Source of the DNA: Nitrosopumilaceae archaeon
GTDB taxonomy: Archaea; Thermoproteota; Nitrososphaeria; Nitrososphaerales; Nitrosopumilaceae
NCBI GenBank assembly: GCA_007571225.1
Contig: RKRU01000191.1
Location: forward strand, 1-25,096
Direction of reading: 5' to 3'
DNA: 25,096 nucleotides
Part shown: one piece after another, positions 1 through 6,446 of the stretch
Numbering within the stretch: position 1 is the stretch's first letter
How the letters are laid out: every line of letters starts with the position of its first letter
Made by a program: the position numbers and the translations under genes
The notes under the pieces: model-generated
Databases searched by the model: none
Seen by the model: the letters and a program-made list of their open reading frames with translations, nothing else
Told to the model about the DNA's origin: nothing

Positions 1-194
1 CCTGCAAGCTGCCTGTATGGAAGGTGAAATGTGGCGCGGATCGAGGCAACTACTGCAATCATGCTTTCGGCATATCGGAAGGGAGCTCCGTTCTTGTGGT
101 GGTTTGCCTTCTTCAACTCTTTGTCCCAGTTGGAACTGTACGTTATAATCAGGCTCCTGCCGCGGTCTACATACTTTTGGTTGTCGTATTTCAC
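1..194 (-). CDS. IS5-type DDE transposase, N-terminal part, cut by the window edge
   Basis: Reading the minus strand from a GTG at 194 gives 64 codons without a stop, running off the left edge. The peptide begins VKYDNQKYVDRGR, continues through a W-D-E/K-E-L segment and a GAPFRYAES segment, and ends in FHLPYRQLAG. This order (short basic start, Trp-Asp-x-Glu-Leu, Gly-x-Pro-Phe-x-Tyr, then Leu-Pro-Tyr-Arg-Gln-Leu-x-Gly) is what I know from the N-terminal domain of archaeal IS5-family transposases. The DDE catalytic residues would lie outside the window. The start codon is my choice: a TTG precedes it, and no ATG is available nearby. Two plus-strand ORFs over the same bases are shadows. I cannot tell whether the element is intact. 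Confidence 0.65.
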   Translation of the reverse strand, partial: MKYDNQKYVDRGRSLIITYSSNWDKELKKANHHKNGAPFRYAESMIAVVASIRATFHLPYRQLA

Positions 195-231
195 CAACCT
201 TATTCTACAATAGTGATCAATAAAGGTTTCG

Positions 232-359
232 GGCAGCCTCAACTCAACATTTCTTGGCTAAGCCAGCAACCAAGTCCATGTCAGGCAGGGTTAGGCAGCT
301 CCAACCCGGCATTTCTTGGCTAAGCCAGCAACCAAGTCCATGTCAGGCAGGGTTAGGCA
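232..359. repeat. 62-bp tandem duplication downstream of the IS fragment
   Basis: A 62-bp unit occurs twice back to back (232-293 and 294-355), followed by the first four bases of a third unit. The last 46 bases of each unit are identical. The first 16 bases carry five differences, so about 57 of 62 positions match. Each unit contains the 11-bp palindrome TGGCTAAGCCA. It lies between the 5' end of the transposase fragment and the PPOX gene, so it may be part of the end of the insertion sequence or a duplication next to it. I could not identify the IS terminal inverted repeat. Confidence 0.9.
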
Positions 360-427
360 ACAAACTTTCACTAGAACCGGTCTTATCTGAGATTAGCTAG
401 ATCACGAGTTTTGGAGAGAACCTATTC

Positions 428-793
428 CTAGTCCAGTATGATCGAGAATGCCACAAGATCCCCCTTACTGCCCGTGAGGAACTTCATTACACGCGCTGCA
501 AGGCCGTATTTTTTGTTCCTAGCCTTCACGGCCTCTCCGGTCTCCGTCCCATCAAGAACCGTCGCCGTCCCATTTGTCCATCTGCCCGTGACGTGTCCCT
601 TTATAGTACACTCTGCAATCCTGACCTTTGGATTGTTTTTAATCCGCTTCATCTTGCCGGTCTTGGATCTAGTCACCACGAATATTTTGTCGTCCTTTAC
701 AAAGAACCAGACAGGTGTCTGTACGGGTTCGCCGTTCCTCTTGTATGTCTCCACATTTATGTACTTTTTTGCTTGGAGCTCGTCTGGTTGCAT
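428..793 (-). CDS. PPOX-class F420/FMN-dependent flavoprotein
   Basis: A 121-residue protein of the pyridoxamine-5'-phosphate-oxidase-like split-barrel fold. The family signature is visible: an N-terminal strand pair ending in GEPVQTPVWFFVKDDKIFVVT, then SKTGKMKRIKNNPKVRIAEC, then a GHVTGRWTNGTATV strand. This order is typical of the small F420-dependent PPOX proteins of actinobacteria and archaea (the Rv2061-like group). Such proteins bind F420 or FMN and reduce small substrates or protect against oxidative damage; the substrate here cannot be inferred. The length is normal for the family. The ATG start is supported by a TATA-like TTTTTAT about 25 bases upstream. It stands alone on the minus strand. 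Confidence 0.8.
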   Translation of the reverse strand: MQPDELQAKKYINVETYKRNGEPVQTPVWFFVKDDKIFVVTRSKTGKMKRIKNNPKVRIAECTIKGHVTGRWTNGTATVLDGTETGEAVKARNKKYGLAARVMKFLTGSKGDLVAFSIILD

Positions 794-815
794 GGCCTGT
801 CATGCAGTCACGGGC

Positions 816-822
816 ATAAAAA
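816..822 (-). promoter_or_regulatory. TATA box of the PPOX gene
   Basis: Read on the minus strand, TTTTTAT lies 23-29 bases before the ATG. That is the spacing expected of an archaeal leaderless promoter. Confidence 0.45.
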
Positions 823-1311
823 CAGATCCGTTACAAGAGTGAAATGGGAAAAGTCAGACATGACGATCCAGAAGGATGGGGGGGACATAGAAGAGGGACG
901 AGGTGGTTTTGATACACTACTGCACATCTGACTACACACATATGACAACACACCCCATCACAACCAAACAGCATACCTAGGAATCGGCGCCCCCACAATC
1001 ATACTATAGAATGCCCCCAACGGCAAAACAGCAGTACTCGTCCCATTACGTCCTGCCCCATTCCGTCCTGTCCGTCTCCTGCAGTCCCGGCCCCGCCGAC
1101 CGCTGCAGATCGTACGGGCGGACCCATTAGAGGCACTAGGACCGTTGGCCGGTCTTCATCTGTCCGTAGTAAAGGCAGAAGATATTCGTTCAAGATAGAA
1201 TAAATCAGTGCCTACAATGTGGATTAGAGTACGGATATTTTTTTCTTTTACTACGTACAACATGTATGGACATCTGCAAGGCTCAACACAGATACAGCAG
1301 TATGGCCACAG
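823..1311. other. Gene-free stretch
   Basis: I see no convincing gene in this roughly 490-base stretch. The only larger open frame (999-1193, minus) is Gly/Met/Val-rich and lies over an imperfect tandem repeat of a CCATTxCGTCCTG-like motif at about 1042-1068, so it looks fortuitous. A pyrimidine tract lies at about 1241-1253. Confidence 0.5.
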
Positions 1312-1776
1312 TCACTTCTTTTTGATCTGGATTATAGCCCCGATCTCAGTCATGGCATCAAGGGGCAGGCTGGAGGCCCCCACTGCCATTCTGCTGTGGC
1401 CGCCCCGCTCGCTGCCAAAGATCTCCACAAGCAGGTCGGATGCGGCGTTGATGACCTTTGGATGCTGTGTAAATTCAGGCACACAGTTTACAAACCCATT
1501 CAGGGCGACTATCTTGGCCACATCCTCAAGGTTACCAAGCTCGCGCTTGACCTGTGCCAGTATGTTGATCACGCACAGTCTGGCCGATTCCTGTGCAGTA
1601 ACTATATTGGCATCTGAGGTCTTGCCCGTATAACAGACGCGGCCGTCCCTTACTGGAACCTGGCCTGATACATACAACATACTGTCGATTCTCACTACAG
1701 AAACGTACGAACCTGCCGGGTTTGGGGATTCTGGGAGATCATGTATTCCAATCTCCCGGAGCCTTTCATCGATCAT
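1312..1776 (-). CDS. RidA (YjgF/YER057c/UK114) family protein
   Basis: The protein has about 154 residues from the ATG at 1776, which gives the N-terminus MIDERLREIGI usual in this subfamily. An upstream in-frame GTG at 1791 would add five residues. RidA proteins are small trimeric enzymes that hydrolyse reactive enamine/imine intermediates of amino-acid metabolism. Family features visible are AGSYVSVVRIDSMLYVSGQVP near the start, a central helix-strand segment NILAQVKRELGNLEDVAKIVALNGFV, and the terminal HSRMAVGASSLPLDAMTEIGAII. This long-loop form belongs to the RidA-like subfamily, so deaminase activity is likely but not certain. It begins only about 13-28 bases after the regulator gene, so the two are probably co-transcribed, although a TTAAAAA at 1800-1806 could give it a promoter of its own. 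Confidence 0.85.
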   Translation of the reverse strand: MIDERLREIGIHDLPESPNPAGSYVSVVRIDSMLYVSGQVPVRDGRVCYTGKTSDANIVTAQESARLCVINILAQVKRELGNLEDVAKIVALNGFVNCVPEFTQHPKVINAASDLLVEIFGSERGGHSRMAVGASSLPLDAMTEIGAIIQIKKK

Positions 1777-1803
1777 TTTAGCTGTTACCACAAATACGGG
1801 TTT

Positions 1804-2985
1804 TTAATTTTTGCTTAGGCGGATGTGCGCCTTCTCACCACCATCACCACTATCGCTCTTTGTCCTGCCGTTCTGAATAATTGTTCTAGTCTTGTATCCG
1901 TGTACTTGAAGATACCTGTCAAGTATTGAGACCCATGGAAGGGAGCCTCCGCTGTTTCTAGGTGACTCTACTGTAATGCTCTGGCTGCCCACCTCCATCC
2001 TTGCATGTCCCGAACAAGTGATCTGCATTATGACATCGATCATGGACAACACATCATCAAACGTCTTGTCCGTAAGCGCGATACCGTTCTTCTCAAGCAG
2101 ATCGTACAGATCAGACTTTGCGCCATCAGACTGTATCAAAAACCTCATGACGTACGGCAGGCCCATGCTGGTTATCGTGTTTATAATAAAACAGACCTCC
2201 TGTGCCTCTTCATAAGTCATGTCTGCTAGGACATCTGTCTCCATGGCCTTCTGCCAGAGCGCCTCAAAGGCGCTTGACTGGCTCAAGCCTAGGATATCCG
2301 TAGAAGAGAAGATCGCCCCGCGGCCATCCCTGTCGTCTAGTATCAGGACCTCCGCCCTATCAAAGACAAGGCAGTTCTGGGCACAGTCTGCAGCCCGGAC
2401 AGATACATTCCTTGACAGAGCTTGGAATGCGGCAAGGCCGATCATGTTTGCAGGCATTACAACCCGGATCTCGACGCCCTTTCTGCCGGCTGCAAGTATC
2501 TGTTCCTTGCATTCTACCAATAGTCCAAGCCCGAACTGGTCCACCACGACCATAACCGACGACTCTGCGCCGTCTATCATAGTGCGCATCTGGCCCAGCA
2601 CGCTGCCGGCACCTATCTGTACATACCTCTTCTCCTCTGAATTTCTGGACCTCCTGCTCTCATCGCTTGCCTTTTTCAGGTCGGCGACAAGCGTGTTCAT
2701 GGTAGTAACCTTTTGAATCTGTTCGTGTATTATGGTATCAAAGGCGTCCTCCGGCGGTATTGCAGTACACATTACGGGCTTGCCCTTGGAGGTGGTAGCA
2801 AGCCCCTTACTCTCAAGTTTTGACATAGTCGAGTATATCTTTGTCCGTGGTATCTCCGAATAATATGCCAAGTCACTTGCAGACATGGGACCACGTGAGA
2901 TCAGCGTGACGTATGATTTTGCCTCGTACCTGCTCAGTCCGAATTCCTCCAGACTTACTGTAAGGTGCGCGCTGTTGTTAGTCAT
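1804..2985 (-). CDS. TrmB-family transcriptional regulator
   Basis: A DNA-binding regulator of about 393 residues. I chose the ATG at 2985 (MTNNSAHLTVSLEEFGLSRYE) over an upstream in-frame ATG at 3024, because family members begin shortly before the FGLSRYEAKSYVTLI helix. The N-terminal winged helix spans about residues 10-75 and includes GPMSASDLAYYSEIPRTKIYSTMSKLESKGL. A coiled linker follows at about 95-125, then a phospholipase-D-like TrmB sensor domain (about 130-265, with AESSVMVVVDQFG and a DRAEVLILDD strand). The last about 130 residues form an extra domain I cannot name. TrmB proteins typically repress or activate by binding sugars or other small ligands; the ligand here is unknown. 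Target genes could be ridA or the divergently transcribed CdvB-like gene. Confidence 0.85.
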   Translation of the reverse strand: MTNNSAHLTVSLEEFGLSRYEAKSYVTLISRGPMSASDLAYYSEIPRTKIYSTMSKLESKGLATTSKGKPVMCTAIPPEDAFDTIIHEQIQKVTTMNTLVADLKKASDESRRSRNSEEKRYVQIGAGSVLGQMRTMIDGAESSVMVVVDQFGLGLLVECKEQILAAGRKGVEIRVVMPANMIGLAAFQALSRNVSVRAADCAQNCLVFDRAEVLILDDRDGRGAIFSSTDILGLSQSSAFEALWQKAMETDVLADMTYEEAQEVCFIINTITSMGLPYVMRFLIQSDGAKSDLYDLLEKNGIALTDKTFDDVLSMIDVIMQITCSGHARMEVGSQSITVESPRNSGGSLPWVSILDRYLQVHGYKTRTIIQNGRTKSDSGDGGEKAHIRLSKN

Positions 2986-3061
2986 GTTGTTATCTACATG
3001 TAATACTAGGTAAATACACCACACTAAAATTATTTACATATTGGTCAAAAAAAGCTGTGTT

Positions 3062-3095
3062 TGTCCGGATTTAAAAAGATCATTTTATCAGGACA
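3062..3095. promoter_or_regulatory. Imperfect inverted repeat around an AT-rich core
   Basis: TGTCCGGAT (3062-3070) and ATCAGGACA (3087-3095) match in 8 of 9 paired positions. They bracket an AT-rich core that contains TTTAAAAA. It sits between the divergent TrmB regulator and the CdvB-like gene, so it is a candidate operator or a promoter for a very small transcript. Confidence 0.35.
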
Positions 3096-3193
3096 TGCAT
3101 ACGAGTATGTCACAGACACGAACGGGGACAGCAGACATGCAAGTAACCGTCCCGTGGTGTAACCGCGGCTAACAGACACAGTGATACACCGCT

Positions 3194-3201
3194 CTAAAAT
3201 A
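3194..3201 (+). promoter_or_regulatory. TATA box of the CdvB-like gene
   Basis: CTAAAATA lies 22-29 bases before the GTG start at 3223 and supports that start as leaderless. An 11-bp palindrome TGAAATTTTCA follows at 3202-3212, just before the start. Confidence 0.5.
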
Positions 3202-3222
3202 TGAAATTTTCAAAAATGTAGT

Positions 3223-3804
3223 GTGTCTACCACAGATAACACAAACAGGAGAAAAAGGCCGCACGACCACGGCATGCCAGAGCTAGTATCAATACTTCCA
3301 CGCCTGAATCACTCCATGATGTTGATTGACAGGATCATCGCAACCTTGAGAGAATGCCAGAGGGTCTCAAGGGTGTCAAACAGGCACCTGCGACACGATC
3401 TTGATACAACCAACCCCGACCAAGTAAGGGCTCTGAGTAACGAAAGAATTCAGACCTTCCTGCTACAGGCCCTCCTGGCCGCCCGGTCAGGACTATCGCG
3501 CGAGGCCTGCAGTATGTCTGAGATGCCAGACATGCTGCTTCCCGTCTTGTTTATAATGCGCACAATCAGGGCGCAGCTCTTTGATATGGTTCCAGAGTGC
3601 GGCCGGCAGATCTCAGAAGCATCCGTATATGTCGGAAGCATAATAATCGATACTGCCATGCTTGCAGAGGCCCGATTTGGCACAGCAGGCTCAAACTCTA
3701 GGGCGCTAGAGATGCTAGATGAAATAAAAATGACAACGGACTCTAAATTAAGCAAGCAATATCCTAATCTTATAGTATCCAAACTATACAGTATATGCTA
3801 TTAG
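3223..3804 (+). CDS. Divergent CdvB-like (Snf7/ESCRT-III family) protein
   Basis: A 193-residue protein starting at GTG, placed by a TATA-like box 22-29 bases upstream. It is mainly alpha-helical. Two blocks fit the archaeal ESCRT-III (CdvB) layout as I know it. One is an amphipathic helix LPRLNHSMMLIDRIIATLREC at about residues 25-45, followed by an Arg/His-rich turn. The other is MLLPVLFIMRTIRAQL-DMVPECGRQISEASVYVGSIIID at about 104-143, where CdvB proteins have a P-x-x-x-x-(L/I)(K/R)-x-(I/L)-(Q/R) ... MPE ... (E/Q)(I/L) ... LGG-(I/L) pattern. SNSRALEMLDEI follows, as in thaumarchaeal CdvB. The C-terminus is short and has no clear proline-rich MIM2 motif or winged helix. The likely role is membrane-remodelling polymer formation with the downstream CdvC ATPase. 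The family call rests on motif order, not on a search, and the protein is fast-evolving. Confidence 0.6.
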   Translation: MSTTDNTNRRKRPHDHGMPELVSILPRLNHSMMLIDRIIATLRECQRVSRVSNRHLRHDLDTTNPDQVRALSNERIQTFLLQALLAARSGLSREACSMSEMPDMLLPVLFIMRTIRAQLFDMVPECGRQISEASVYVGSIIIDTAMLAEARFGTAGSNSRALEMLDEIKMTTDSKLSKQYPNLIVSKLYSICY

Positions 3805-4337
3805 GGATAAAGAGGGATGCTACAGGTATCACGAACATGGATCAAGTAAGGGATGCTACAGGCAAGATAGGTGCAGAAGTGCAGAGGCGGCGCCCCGACA
3901 ATACAAAAAAGACTGCCGAATCCGCTACAAATGATGCCGGTACCACATCAGGTACTGCTTCAGGCACCACATCAGGTACTGCTTCAGGCACCACATCAGG
4001 TACCACTTCAAGTACGCCCGACGCTGCTGCCGGTACGTACGACAGTATGATAGGCAACGTTGATCTCAGGACGCTCACAGACGAAGAACTAGCAGACATG
4101 AACCAGTTGGTTGCCATTACAGAATACATACTTGCAAGACATGAGGATAAAAAAGACCTGCACAACATACTAAAGTCATTTGCAGGTACGATCCACAAGT
4201 CAGTCGAGTCACTAGGTACGATCGACGATGAGATTCGCGAGATGATACTTGCCACGCAGAGCTCGCTTGGACGCATGAACGACATACATACCACCATGTG
4301 GGAAGGGGTGGATGCAGGATCAGACACAAAGATGTAG
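3795..4337 (+). CDS. Unknown protein with Thr/Ser/Gly repeat linker and helical C-terminal half
   Basis: A 180-residue protein I do not recognise. Its ATG overlaps the end of the CdvB-like gene by 10 bases, so the two are translationally coupled; an internal ATG at 3837 is an alternative start. Residues about 1-40 are basic. Residues about 49-72 are a low-complexity Thr-Ser-Gly-Thr-Ala stretch encoded by three 24-bp DNA repeats. Residues about 80-170 are predicted helical and acidic (LTDEELADMNQLVAITEYILARHEDKKDL, then SFAGTIHKSVESLGTIDDEIREMIL), with heptad-like spacing that suggests a coiled coil. There is no membrane segment or signal peptide. The context suggests a partner or regulator of the CdvB-like protein, but this is inference. 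Confidence 0.6.
   Translation: MLLGIKRDATGITNMDQVRDATGKIGAEVQRRRPDNTKKTAESATNDAGTTSGTASGTTSGTASGTTSGTTSSTPDAAAGTYDSMIGNVDLRTLTDEELADMNQLVAITEYILARHEDKKDLHNILKSFAGTIHKSVESLGTIDDEIREMILATQSSLGRMNDIHTTMWEGVDAGSDTKM
3939..4010 (+). repeat. 24-bp in-frame tandem repeat, three copies
   Basis: Three adjacent 24-bp units start at 3939, 3963 and 3987 and differ by only a few bases. They encode the Thr/Ser/Gly/Ala linker of the unknown protein. Being a multiple of three, the repeat can change length without breaking the frame. Confidence 0.9.
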
Positions 4338-4451
4338 CATGGTGTGGCCGGACTCAGAAACACCATCACAGGGCACGATGGGGTAGGGCATGGTGTGGCA
4401 AAAAGACATGCCTGCATCTTCTGGGGCCGCAGTTAAATTTTATATATCCAT

Positions 4452-4492
4452 AAACTAGTGCAAATAATTTGACCAACTCTTGCAAACTAGTT
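4452..4492. promoter_or_regulatory. Inverted repeat at the cdvC promoter
   Basis: AACTAGTGCAA (4453-4463) and TTGCAAACTAGTT (4480-4492) form an inverted repeat with a 2-base bulge. It lies between a TATA-like TTTTATATA (about 4437-4445) and a second TATA-like TCTATAAT (4495-4502). It is a plausible operator controlling cdvC. Confidence 0.4.
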
Positions 4493-4494
4493 GA

Positions 4495-4503
4495 CTCTAT
4501 AAT
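4495..4503 (+). promoter_or_regulatory. TATA box of cdvC
   Basis: CTCTATAAT lies about 38-46 bases before the ATG of cdvC, which predicts a short leader of about 15 bases. A second AT-rich box lies at about 4437-4445. Confidence 0.45.
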
Positions 4504-4540
4504 ATGTCAATGGATACTGCAATAGAATAGTAGAAAGAAT

Positions 4541-5800
4541 ATGAGTCAAGCACCAAAAGATCCCGAATCTCCCAGACCACCGGCGGATTCATCCAACAAC
4601 AACATACCATGGAATGCACCACAAAAACTAGAACAGACAGCAAGCAAGAATGCAACTGAGGCCATCAAGTTTGATTCCCAAGGCGCGCGCGGCATGGCAA
4701 TTACACACTATCAGAAGGCCGTGGACGCCCTAGTGAACCTGATAAACCTGTATCAGAATAGCAAGCTGAACTCGGTCTACAAAGAAAGGTGTGACGCATA
4801 CCGCAAGAGAATCGATGCACTGCAGCAAGCGCACGGAATAGAACCTGCAGTAGATCCCAGCGCATCCCCAGAAGAACAAAAACAGTCGATCGAGCGCCAA
4901 GAGGCCGAGAACGACTTTGAGGACCTTGTAATGCGGGAGAAGCCGGACGTCACGTGGGACCAAGTCATAGGGCTAGATGAGGCAAAGCGCTCGCTGCGCG
5001 AGTCGATCGTATATCCGACCAAGAGGCCGGATCTCTTCCCTCTAGGCTGGCCCAAGGGAATGCTGCTGTACGGACCCCCAGGCACCGGAAAGACTATGCT
5101 AGCTGCTGCGACTGCAAACGAGATGGACGGCTACTTTATCAACGTGGATGCGTCCACGATGATGAGCAAGTGGCTTGGGGAGGCCGAGAAGAACATCTCA
5201 AAGCTCTTCGAGATGGCCCGGCATTATGCAGAAAAGGAGGGAAAGCCTGTCATTCTGTTTATGGACGAGGTCGACTCGCTGCTAGGTACACGCTCAAGCG
5301 AGATAGGAGGGGAAGTGCGTTCAAGGAACCAGTTCCTTACCGAGATGGATGGCATAAACAGCAAAAGTAAGCAGCTCATGCTTTACGTGATAGGCGCCAC
5401 AAACAAGCCGTGGAGCCTAGACTGGCCCTTCCTGCGCAGGTTCCCAAAGAGAATCTATGTCGCGCTGCCCACACTAAACGCACGACAGAACCTCTTTGAG
5501 CAGTACACGGCACCGCTCAAGACAGACTATCGTCTGAACAACGGCGCCCTTGCAAAGCTCTTTGACGGATACAGCGCAAGCGACATCAAAGACGTATGCC
5601 AAGCAGCACAGATAATGACCGTACACGAGATATTCAATGCGCCAGACTACCGGGAACCTGTCGAGGGGGAAGATCTTCCAAAGCCAAGAGATCTAACCAT
5701 GGCAGATTTTAAGAGGATCATGGAACGAAGAAAGCCCAGCGTCTCCAACGAGATGATACGGGGCTACCACAAATGGAGCGAGACGTATCAGGCTCTATAG
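4541..5800 (+). CDS. cdvC: CdvC, Vps4-like MIT-AAA+ ATPase of archaeal cell division
   Basis: A 419-residue protein that disassembles or remodels ESCRT-III-like CdvB polymers during cytokinesis. An N-terminal MIT three-helix bundle spans about residues 28-98 and is followed by a charged linker. The AAA+ domain contains Walker A GPPGTGKT (178-185), the pore-loop region MMSKWLGEAEKNI (207-219), Walker B ILFMDEVD (238-245), sensor-1 IGATNKP (284-290), arginine fingers R299/R300 and a Vps4-type C-terminal region ending GYHKWSETY. The order and spacing match Vps4/CdvC, and the size is typical of the thaumarchaeal form. It lies about 200 bases behind the CdvB-like pair and has TATA boxes of its own. 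A T-rich stretch after the stop (about 5811-5822) probably ends transcription. Confidence 0.93.
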   Translation: MSQAPKDPESPRPPADSSNNNIPWNAPQKLEQTASKNATEAIKFDSQGARGMAITHYQKAVDALVNLINLYQNSKLNSVYKERCDAYRKRIDALQQAHGIEPAVDPSASPEEQKQSIERQEAENDFEDLVMREKPDVTWDQVIGLDEAKRSLRESIVYPTKRPDLFPLGWPKGMLLYGPPGTGKTMLAAATANEMDGYFINVDASTMMSKWLGEAEKNISKLFEMARHYAEKEGKPVILFMDEVDSLLGTRSSEIGGEVRSRNQFLTEMDGINSKSKQLMLYVIGATNKPWSLDWPFLRRFPKRIYVALPTLNARQNLFEQYTAPLKTDYRLNNGALAKLFDGYSASDIKDVCQAAQIMTVHEIFNAPDYREPVEGEDLPKPRDLTMADFKRIMERRKPSVSNEMIRGYHKWSETYQAL

Positions 5801-6050
5801 CCTGCTACCTCTTTATTTTTTATATATGTTCAGGATGCATCACTCTACCCATCTCCCACATGGACCGGCAACCCTACCAACATGGCCTCAGCCATCCGGT
5901 ATGGCATAAAAACAGGGCATAAGGAACACCTTAGGCAATACAGTACAGTGCATGTTGTTCGCTCGAGGCCGCCCTCGATCTCCATGCTGGAGTCCCACGC
6001 AGTGTAGTGCATAGCATCTCATTGATTTTGTATGTTTTTTGGCATATTAC
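5801..6050. other. Non-coding stretch with two adjacent short hairpins
   Basis: No gene is visible here. A T-rich run follows cdvC. At 5963-5978 and 5980-5992 lie two perfect back-to-back hairpins (TCGAGG/CCTCGA with a 4-base loop and CTCCA/TGGAG with a 3-base loop), which could belong to a small structured RNA. I could not fit a tRNA cloverleaf to it. Confidence 0.4.
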
Positions 6051-6294
6051 GGGAATTACATACAAAAGTTCAAAGCTGTACGATAACCCAATTCTTCTGA
6101 AAATTTGATGGTGTGAAGGTGGCGTGGTATGATATGAATGTGGGTTCTATCCAAAATATAGCGGCTGGCTGGTCTCAGACAGGCACTGATCAGTCTCAGA
6201 CAATATCACTTCCCATGTTGTGTCCCCTTTACACTATCAAATTCTCAGAAGAATTGGGTTATCGTACAGCTTTGAACTTTTGTATGTAATTCCC
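6051..6294. mobile_element. MITE-like element with long terminal inverted repeats
   Basis: A 244-bp element. Its ends are inverted repeats of about 64 bp (6051-6114 and 6231-6294) that begin GGGAATTACATAC and differ at two positions. Identical 8-bp sequences CATATTAC flank it (6043-6050 and 6295-6302), as expected of a target-site duplication. The interior of about 116 bp has no open frame long enough for a transposase but contains GTCTCAGACA twice (about 6172-6181 and 6191-6200). This is the structure of a miniature inverted-repeat transposable element moved by a transposase encoded elsewhere. An 8-bp duplication fits several families, including ISL3, IS6, IS66 and IS1595 groups, so I do not assign one. 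A transcript would fold into one long hairpin. Confidence 0.88.
6143..6170 (+). repeat. 28-nt dispersed motif, copy inside the MITE
   Basis: This 28-nt segment matches 15499-15526 at about 23 of 28 positions. A weaker relative lies just outside the MITE at about 6309-6342 (shared TCCAAAATA and GTCTCAGA). The core is TCCARAATAY followed by GGCTGGCT. Confidence 0.55.
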
Positions 6295-6446
6295 CATATT
6301 ACAGTGCTTTCCAAAATACGTGACCCTGCTAGTCTCAGATAATACCCAGCTAGTGGTAGATACATTTAGTCACGTTTAGTCAATTTACCGCACATGGGTT
6401 TGATTTGGATTGGCCGAGACTCGCATGTTGAGTGTATTGTACTTGT

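Noticed and set aside
999..1193. 64-residue minus-strand open frame
   Set aside because: Low-complexity Gly/Met/Val product of an imperfect tandem repeat; no motif and no promoter.
5963..6010. Possible tRNA
   Set aside because: The two hairpins are adjacent, and no acceptor stem or T-arm sequence fits around them.
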